Under the pieces are notes generated by a model that was not told the origin of the DNA, made no database searches, and worked only from the letters and a program-made list of their open reading frames with translations. Made by a program: the position numbers and the translations under genes. Positions 13,567 through 18,473 of a DNA stretch of 18,473 bases are shown piece after piece. Location: contig NZ_DFUE01000084.1 of the NCBI RefSeq assembly GCF_002379585.1, positions 85,907 through 104,379 of the forward strand, in the 5' to 3' direction. Source of the stretch: Pseudomonas sp. UBA4194. GTDB taxonomy: Bacteria; Pseudomonadota; Gammaproteobacteria; Pseudomonadales; Pseudomonadaceae. Within the stretch, counting starts at the first letter, position 1, and the number at the start of each line of letters is the position of its first letter.

Positions 13567-14784
13567 ATGGAAATGCCGAAGGGCGGAGTATCGGGACCCA
13601 GAGATTCAGGCGCTTACACCGACCTGAACCGCTTGAGTTCGTTGAAAGTCGGGAATCGCGACAGCGAGGCCAACCTGCGCAAGGTGGCCCAGGAATTCGA
13701 GTCGCTGTTCCTCGGCGAGATGCTCAAGTCCATGCGTTCGGCAAACGACGTGTTGGCCAAGGACAACCCGCTCAACACGGAAACCACCAAGCAGTACCAG
13801 TCCATGTACGACCAGCAGTTGGCCGTGACCCTGTCCAAGGAAGGCGGCGGTATCGGCTTGCAGGACGTGCTCATGCGCCAGCTGTCCAAGACCAAGGGCG
13901 TCGACCGTGCCGGCGGCAATCCGTTTGCCCATGCCGACAACAGTCTGAACAAGCCGTTGGGCGCCACCCGTGATGCCTCTGCCGATGCCAAGGCCGCCAG
14001 CGCTGCCAGCACCGCCAGCACCCACAACGACATGGCGATGATGAACATGCGTCGTTTGTCGTTGCCGAGCAAACTGGCTGATCGTCTGGTGGCCGGCATC
14101 GTGCCGTCCGCCGCCAGCGACGCCACCGCGGCCAGCAAGAACCTGATCAACGTGCCCGCCAGCGCTCCGGTCAACAGCCTGGCCAACACCGCACGCAGCG
14201 GCCTGGCAGTGAACGGCACCGACGGCAACAGCTTCGCCAAGAGCGTGGCACAGCCACCGTTGGCGCCGGCCAAACGCGCTTTCAGTTCGTCCGACGACTT
14301 CATCGCCACCATGCTGCCCATGGCCGAGAAGGCCGCCGCGCGCATCGGCGTCGACCCCAAGGTACTGGTGGCCCAGGCCGCACTGGAAACCGGCTGGGGC
14401 AAATCGATCATGCGCGCCGACGACGGCAGCAACAGCCACAACCTGTTCGGCATCAAAGCGACGGGCAACTGGCAGGGCGAAAACGCACGGGCCATCACCA
14501 GCGAGTTCCGCAACGGCCAGATGGTCAAGGAAACGGCGGACTTCCGTTCCTACGATTCCTACGAAGACAGCTTCCACGACCTGGTCAGCCTGTTGCAGAA
14601 CAACGATCGCTATCAAGGTGTGGTGAACGCAGCCGATAACCCTGAGCAGTTCGTCAAAGAGTTGCAGAAGGCCGGTTACGCCACCGACCCGAACTACGCG
14701 AGCAAGATCTCCTCGATCGCCAAGCAGATGCAGGGTGTCGAGAGCTACGCACGCAACGGCAATAGCAGTACCACGAATTTATAA
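13567..14784 (+). CDS. flgJ: FlgJ, rod cap and peptidoglycan hydrolase
   Basis: A 405-aa two-domain protein. The N-terminal rod-cap domain (about residues 15-110, including LRKVAQEFESLFLGEMLKSM and GGGIGLQDVLMRQLSK) directs rod assembly. A long Ala/Ser/Asn-rich linker follows (about 112-238). The C-terminal glucosaminidase domain (about 240-395) locally opens peptidoglycan so the rod can pass; the probable catalytic glutamate is E274 in QAALETGWGKS, with HNLFGIKATGNWQG and FRSYDSYEDSFHDLVSLL downstream. The linker makes it longer than enteric FlgJ (about 313 aa), as is usual in Pseudomonas. GAGG precedes the ATG; flgI ends 11 bases upstream. Confidence 0.97.
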   Translation: MEMPKGGVSGPRDSGAYTDLNRLSSLKVGNRDSEANLRKVAQEFESLFLGEMLKSMRSANDVLAKDNPLNTETTKQYQSMYDQQLAVTLSKEGGGIGLQDVLMRQLSKTKGVDRAGGNPFAHADNSLNKPLGATRDASADAKAASAASTASTHNDMAMMNMRRLSLPSKLADRLVAGIVPSAASDATAASKNLINVPASAPVNSLANTARSGLAVNGTDGNSFAKSVAQPPLAPAKRAFSSSDDFIATMLPMAEKAAARIGVDPKVLVAQAALETGWGKSIMRADDGSNSHNLFGIKATGNWQGENARAITSEFRNGQMVKETADFRSYDSYEDSFHDLVSLLQNNDRYQGVVNAADNPEQFVKELQKAGYATDPNYASKISSIAKQMQGVESYARNGNSSTTNL

Positions 14785-14794
14785 GGTTTGAACC

Positions 14795-16837
14795 ATGTCG
14801 AATCTGATCTCCATCGGGCTGTCCGGTCTGGCGTCCAGCCAGGCAGCTCTGGCGACCACCAGTAACAACATCTCCAACGTTGCGACCGCAGGGTATTCGC
14901 GACAGTCGGTGGTGAATACTGCCAGTGGCCTGCAGAATATCGGCGTGGGCTATCTGGGCACCGGCACCACCATTTCCGACGTGCGCCGCATCTACAACAG
15001 CTACATGGACACCCAGTTGCAGACCAGTACTGCGCTGAGCGCTGACGCGACCGCGTACAGCAACCAGATCAATAGCGTCGACAAATTGCTGTCCGACAGC
15101 ACCACCGGCATCAGCGCGGTGCTGACCAGCTTTTTCTCGGCGGTGCAGACCGCTGCCGCCAACCCCAGCGACACCGCTTCGCGGCAACTGCTGTTGACCC
15201 AGGCACAAACCCTGAGCAATCGCTTCAACTCCATTTCCTCGCAATTGACCCAGCAGAACGATGCGATCAACTCGTCGCTGACCACCCTCACAGGGCAGGT
15301 CAACAAGTTGACGTCGAACATTGCCGACCTGAACAGCCAGATCGCCGCGCTGTCGGGCAGTGGCAGCACGCCCAACAGCCTGCTCGACGCGCGTAACGAA
15401 AGCGTGCGCCAGCTCAACGAGCTGGTGGGCGTCACCGTGCAGCAGCGCGACGGCAACTATGACGTCTACCTGGGCTCGGGCCAGGCGCTGGTCACCGGCA
15501 ACAAGGCCAATACCCTGACCGCGACGCCCGGTATCACGGACAAAAGCCAGTACGGTCTGACCATTCAGTACCAGGGCTACAGCACCGATGTCACCTCGGT
15601 GACCACCGGTGGTGAGATCGGCGGCATGCTGCGCTTTCGCAGTGATTCCCTGAACCCGGCCATCAACGAGCTGGGGCGTACTGCCATTGTGGTGGCCGAC
15701 ACCATCAACAGCCAGTTGGGGCAGGGCATCGACCTCAATGGCGATTTCGGCTCTTCGGTGTTTTCCAGCATCAACAGCGCCACGGCCATCGCCAATCGCA
15801 GCCTGGCGTCGTCGAACAATACCGGTACCGGCAACCTGCTGGTCAGCATCACTGATTCCAGCAAGCTGACCACGTCCGAATACAACGTGAAATTCACCAG
15901 CGATACGGCGTTCACCGTGACCGGTGCTGATGGCAAGGCGCTGGGCCCGTTCTCGGTGAACGATCCGGCGCCGGAGATCGACGGTTTTTCGTTGAAGCTC
16001 AACGGCGGCACCTCCAAGGCGGGCGATAGCTTCATCGTCGCGCCGACCCGCAACGGCGCCAGCAGCATCACCACCACGCTGACCGACACCAACAAGCTGT
16101 CGTTCGCCGCGCCCTTGACCGCCACCGTCACCACCGGCAACTCCGGCAGCGGCACCGTGACCCAGCCGACCTTGACCACCACGCTGGACATCTACGGCAG
16201 CACCGACCTGAGCAAGTTGCAGTCGGGGATCGAGACGTCCACTCCGGTGAAGCTGGTATTCGGCGCCACCACCAACGGTGCGCAGAGCTACAGCGTGTTC
16301 AACTCCAAGGGCGAGAGTATCGGCACCGGTACCATCGTCCCGGGCCAGAGCAACAGCCTGAGCATCCAGGTGCCGGTGGTCGATGCCAGCGGTGCCGTGG
16401 TCAACGGTGCCGATGGTCAGCCGATGACCTTCAGCTTCCAGACCACCGTTGGCGGCACGCCCGCGGCCAACGACAGCTACACCGTGGCCTTCAACGCCGA
16501 CGGCAAGTCCGACAACCGCAATGCCACCCAATTGCTGGGCCTGCAAAGCAAGGCCACCGTGGGCAAGACCAGCGACGGCAGCCCCGGCATGAGCTTCACC
16601 AATGCCTATGCATCGCTGGTGGAGCGGGTAGGGGCCAAGGCCAGCCAGGCCACCGTGGACACCACTGCCACTACCGCGGTGTTGACGCAGGCCAAGGCCA
16701 ATCGCGATTCGGTGTCCGGTGTGAACCTGGATGACGAAGCCGCCTCGCTGGTGAAATTCCAGCAGTACTACACGGCGTCTTCGCAGATCATCAAGGCTGC
16801 GCAAGAAACCTTCAGTGTTCTGATCAACGCCCTTTAA
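14795..16837 (+). CDS. flgK: FlgK, hook-filament junction protein 1
   Basis: A 680-aa hook-associated protein, close to the known size in Pseudomonas. The N-terminal helix MSNLISIGLSGLASSQAALA is followed by the signature TTSNNISNVATAGYSRQSVV and a long coiled-coil-like stretch (about residues 65-200). The C-terminal helix has VNLDDEAASLVKFQQYYTAS and ends AQETFSVLINAL, the part FlgN binds. The middle holds two beta-rich modules (about 363-430 and 488-570), each built as YxVxF...GDxF-like strands; the first resembles modules in FlgL. It is exported through the hook and forms the first layer above it. TAAGG lies just before the ATG. flgL follows after 13 bases. Confidence 0.96.
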   Translation: MSNLISIGLSGLASSQAALATTSNNISNVATAGYSRQSVVNTASGLQNIGVGYLGTGTTISDVRRIYNSYMDTQLQTSTALSADATAYSNQINSVDKLLSDSTTGISAVLTSFFSAVQTAAANPSDTASRQLLLTQAQTLSNRFNSISSQLTQQNDAINSSLTTLTGQVNKLTSNIADLNSQIAALSGSGSTPNSLLDARNESVRQLNELVGVTVQQRDGNYDVYLGSGQALVTGNKANTLTATPGITDKSQYGLTIQYQGYSTDVTSVTTGGEIGGMLRFRSDSLNPAINELGRTAIVVADTINSQLGQGIDLNGDFGSSVFSSINSATAIANRSLASSNNTGTGNLLVSITDSSKLTTSEYNVKFTSDTAFTVTGADGKALGPFSVNDPAPEIDGFSLKLNGGTSKAGDSFIVAPTRNGASSITTTLTDTNKLSFAAPLTATVTTGNSGSGTVTQPTLTTTLDIYGSTDLSKLQSGIETSTPVKLVFGATTNGAQSYSVFNSKGESIGTGTIVPGQSNSLSIQVPVVDASGAVVNGADGQPMTFSFQTTVGGTPAANDSYTVAFNADGKSDNRNATQLLGLQSKATVGKTSDGSPGMSFTNAYASLVERVGAKASQATVDTTATTAVLTQAKANRDSVSGVNLDDEAASLVKFQQYYTASSQIIKAAQETFSVLINAL

Positions 16838-16850
16838 GGAATAGTCGACC

Positions 16851-18437
16851 ATGCGAATTTCCACCTCTCAGTACTTCGAGACCAGCGCGAGCGGCTATTC
16901 CAAGAATTTTTCGGACACCGCCAAGACCCAGCAGCAGATCAGCTCGGGCAACCGCATTCAAACCGCCGCCGATGATCCGGTCGGCGCCGCCAAGCTGTTG
17001 CAGTTGCAGCAGCAGAGCGCCTTGCTGACTCAGTACAGCGGCAACATGACCAGCGTCACCAACTCCCTGACTCAGGAGGAGGGGGTGCTGGACAGCATCA
17101 CCACGGCGCTGCAACGCGCCCAGGAGCTGACCATCCAGGCCGGTAACGGCGGCCTGAGCGACGCCGACCGCACGTCGATCGCCAGCGAAATCGGCGAGAT
17201 CGAAAAGAACGTGCTGGGCTTGCTCAACACCAAGGATTCCAACGGTCAGTACATGTTCTCCGGTTCCAAGAGCAGTACGCCGCCGTACGTGCAGAACAGC
17301 GATGGCAGCTATACCTACCAGGGCGATCAGACCGAGCTGAGCCTGCAGGTGTCCGACACCTTGAAGCTGGCCACCAACCACACTGGCTACAGCGTGCTGG
17401 AAACCGCAACCAACACCAGCCGTACCCAGACCACCATGACCGCTCCTGCTGTGGATGACGGCCGGGTGACCGTGAGCGATGGTCGCCTGGGTTCGTTGAC
17501 CAGCTACAACAAGAGCTTCACCGACGGCCAGCCGTACACGGTGAAGTTCGTGAGCAGCACCCAGTTCACCGTCACCACCAAGCTGGCGGATGGGACCGAC
17601 AAGGACATCACCTCCGAGGTGGCGGGCAATGGCACATTCGATCCCAAGGTTGACGGTGGCACCACCATCAACCTGCGGGGCGTGGAGTTCGACATCGACG
17701 TGACCTTCAAGGACACCGATGTGGCGGCCGATGCCGATATCAATATCGCGGGTCACGAGTTCACCCTGACCAGCAAGCCCGACACAGTCAGCACCACGCG
17801 CAACGCGACCAATACCTCGGACGCGCAGATTGCCTCGGCCACGGTCACCGACACCGCCAAGTTCGCCGCCGGCTTCCCAGGTGGCGGCGCGGTGCTGAAG
17901 TTCACCGGCGATGACAGCTATGCGGTGTACGCCCAGCCCTATAGCGACAGCAGCAAGCCGATCGCGACCGGCGCCTACGCCGTGGGCGACTCGATCACTG
18001 CCGCTGGCATCACCTTCGAGATTTCCGGCACGCCGAAGGAGGGCGACAAGTTCTCCGTCAACACCAACAGCCACAAGACCCAGAACGTGCTGGACACCCT
18101 GCATCAGTTGAAAACCGCCTTGGAAATTCCGGTGACCGATGCCAAATCCGCCCTGGCGCTGAAGAACGCCACGGACTCGGCCCTGGGCAACCTGGCCAGT
18201 GCCAGCGAGCGGATCGACATCGTGCGCGGCGAAATCGGTGCGCGGTTGAACTCGTTGGACATTCAGAACGATGAAAACCAGAGCCTGGCATTGGCCAACA
18301 AGAGCACCCAGTCGGCCATCGCCGACACGGATTTCGCCGCGGCATCGATCACCCTGAGCCTGCAGCAGACCATGCTGCAAGCCTCGCAACTGGCGTTCGC
18401 GAAGATCTCGCAGCTGAGTTTGTTCAACAAGCTTTAA
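16851..18437 (+). CDS. flgL: FlgL, hook-filament junction protein 2
   Basis: A 528-aa hook-associated protein linking FlgK to the filament. The flagellin-like N-terminus MRISTSQYFETSASGYSKNF leads into QQQISSGNRIQTAADDPVGA (residues 27-46), and the C-terminus has ASERIDIVRGEIGARLNSLD and ends FAKISQLSLFNKL, both typical of the FlgL/flagellin family. Enteric FlgL is about 317 aa; the extra roughly 200 residues form an outer region (about 140-405) with two repeated beta modules (about 228-308 and 347-405). TAAGGA precedes the ATG. It is the last gene of the flgFGHIJKL unit, and the gene is complete, with a stop at 18435-18437. Confidence 0.95.
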   Translation: MRISTSQYFETSASGYSKNFSDTAKTQQQISSGNRIQTAADDPVGAAKLLQLQQQSALLTQYSGNMTSVTNSLTQEEGVLDSITTALQRAQELTIQAGNGGLSDADRTSIASEIGEIEKNVLGLLNTKDSNGQYMFSGSKSSTPPYVQNSDGSYTYQGDQTELSLQVSDTLKLATNHTGYSVLETATNTSRTQTTMTAPAVDDGRVTVSDGRLGSLTSYNKSFTDGQPYTVKFVSSTQFTVTTKLADGTDKDITSEVAGNGTFDPKVDGGTTINLRGVEFDIDVTFKDTDVAADADINIAGHEFTLTSKPDTVSTTRNATNTSDAQIASATVTDTAKFAAGFPGGGAVLKFTGDDSYAVYAQPYSDSSKPIATGAYAVGDSITAAGITFEISGTPKEGDKFSVNTNSHKTQNVLDTLHQLKTALEIPVTDAKSALALKNATDSALGNLASASERIDIVRGEIGARLNSLDIQNDENQSLALANKSTQSAIADTDFAAASITLSLQQTMLQASQLAFAKISQLSLFNKL

Positions 18438-18444
18438 GCACCGC

Positions 18445-18473
18445 TGCCGGCCGCTTCGCGGCTTCACGCCGCT
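18445..18473 (+). terminator. GC-rich hairpin after flgL (window edge)
   Basis: GCCGC (18450-18454) and GCGGC (18458-18462) form a perfect stem around TTC, starting about 12 bases after the flgL stop codon. It may be a terminator or the start of a REP element. The window ends too soon to tell. Confidence 0.4.

Overview
This window is a piece of a Pseudomonas chromosome, most like the P. putida / P. fluorescens branch. The reasons are GC-rich coding sequence, Pseudomonas-type REP hairpins, sigma-54 and FliA (sigma-28) promoter motifs, and the typical pseudomonad gene order ycgR(flgZ)-flgN-flgM-flgA / cheV-cheR-flgBCDE-flgFGHIJKL. Species was not tested; this is recognition from sequence only.

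Layout. 1-197 is non-coding REP debris. 198-1496 (+) is a YcaD-like major facilitator transporter, probably unrelated to motility. It converges on a leftward flagellar block: flgA (4245-3493), flgM (3330-3025), flgN (2975-2508) and the PilZ flagellar brake ycgR/flgZ (2324-1578). Divergent from flgA is the chemotaxis pair cheV (4306-5232) and cheR (5283-6110). A 419-bp gap (6111-6529) holds a MITE-like inverted-repeat element, a cluster of TTGCCGC motifs and a sigma-54 promoter for flgBCDE (6530-9467). A tiny predicted secreted protein follows flgE. A second gap of about 416 bp (9667-10082) holds a REP cluster, several dyads and a second sigma-54 promoter, which drives flgFGHIJKL (10083-18437).

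How the genes work together. FlgB, FlgC, FlgF and FlgG form the rod. FlgD caps the growing hook made of FlgE. FlgH and FlgI form the L and P rings, helped by the periplasmic chaperone FlgA. FlgJ caps the rod and cuts peptidoglycan. FlgK and FlgL join hook to filament and are chaperoned by FlgN. FlgM holds FliA (sigma-28) inactive until the hook is finished and FlgM is exported. CheV and CheR tune receptor signalling. YcgR/FlgZ slows the motor when c-di-GMP is high. The promoters fit a hierarchy: sigma-54 for flgA, flgB and flgF (and possibly ycgR), and sigma-28 for flgM, which is a negative-feedback loop.

No wholly new system was found. The items most worth checking are the shared TTGCCGC/CGGCAA sites upstream of the flgB and flgF sigma-54 promoters (candidate enhancer-binding-protein sites), a sigma-54 promoter only about 12 bp from the flgA start codon, an uncharacterised secreted mini-protein after flgE, and a composite MITE with a perfect 53-bp internal duplication.
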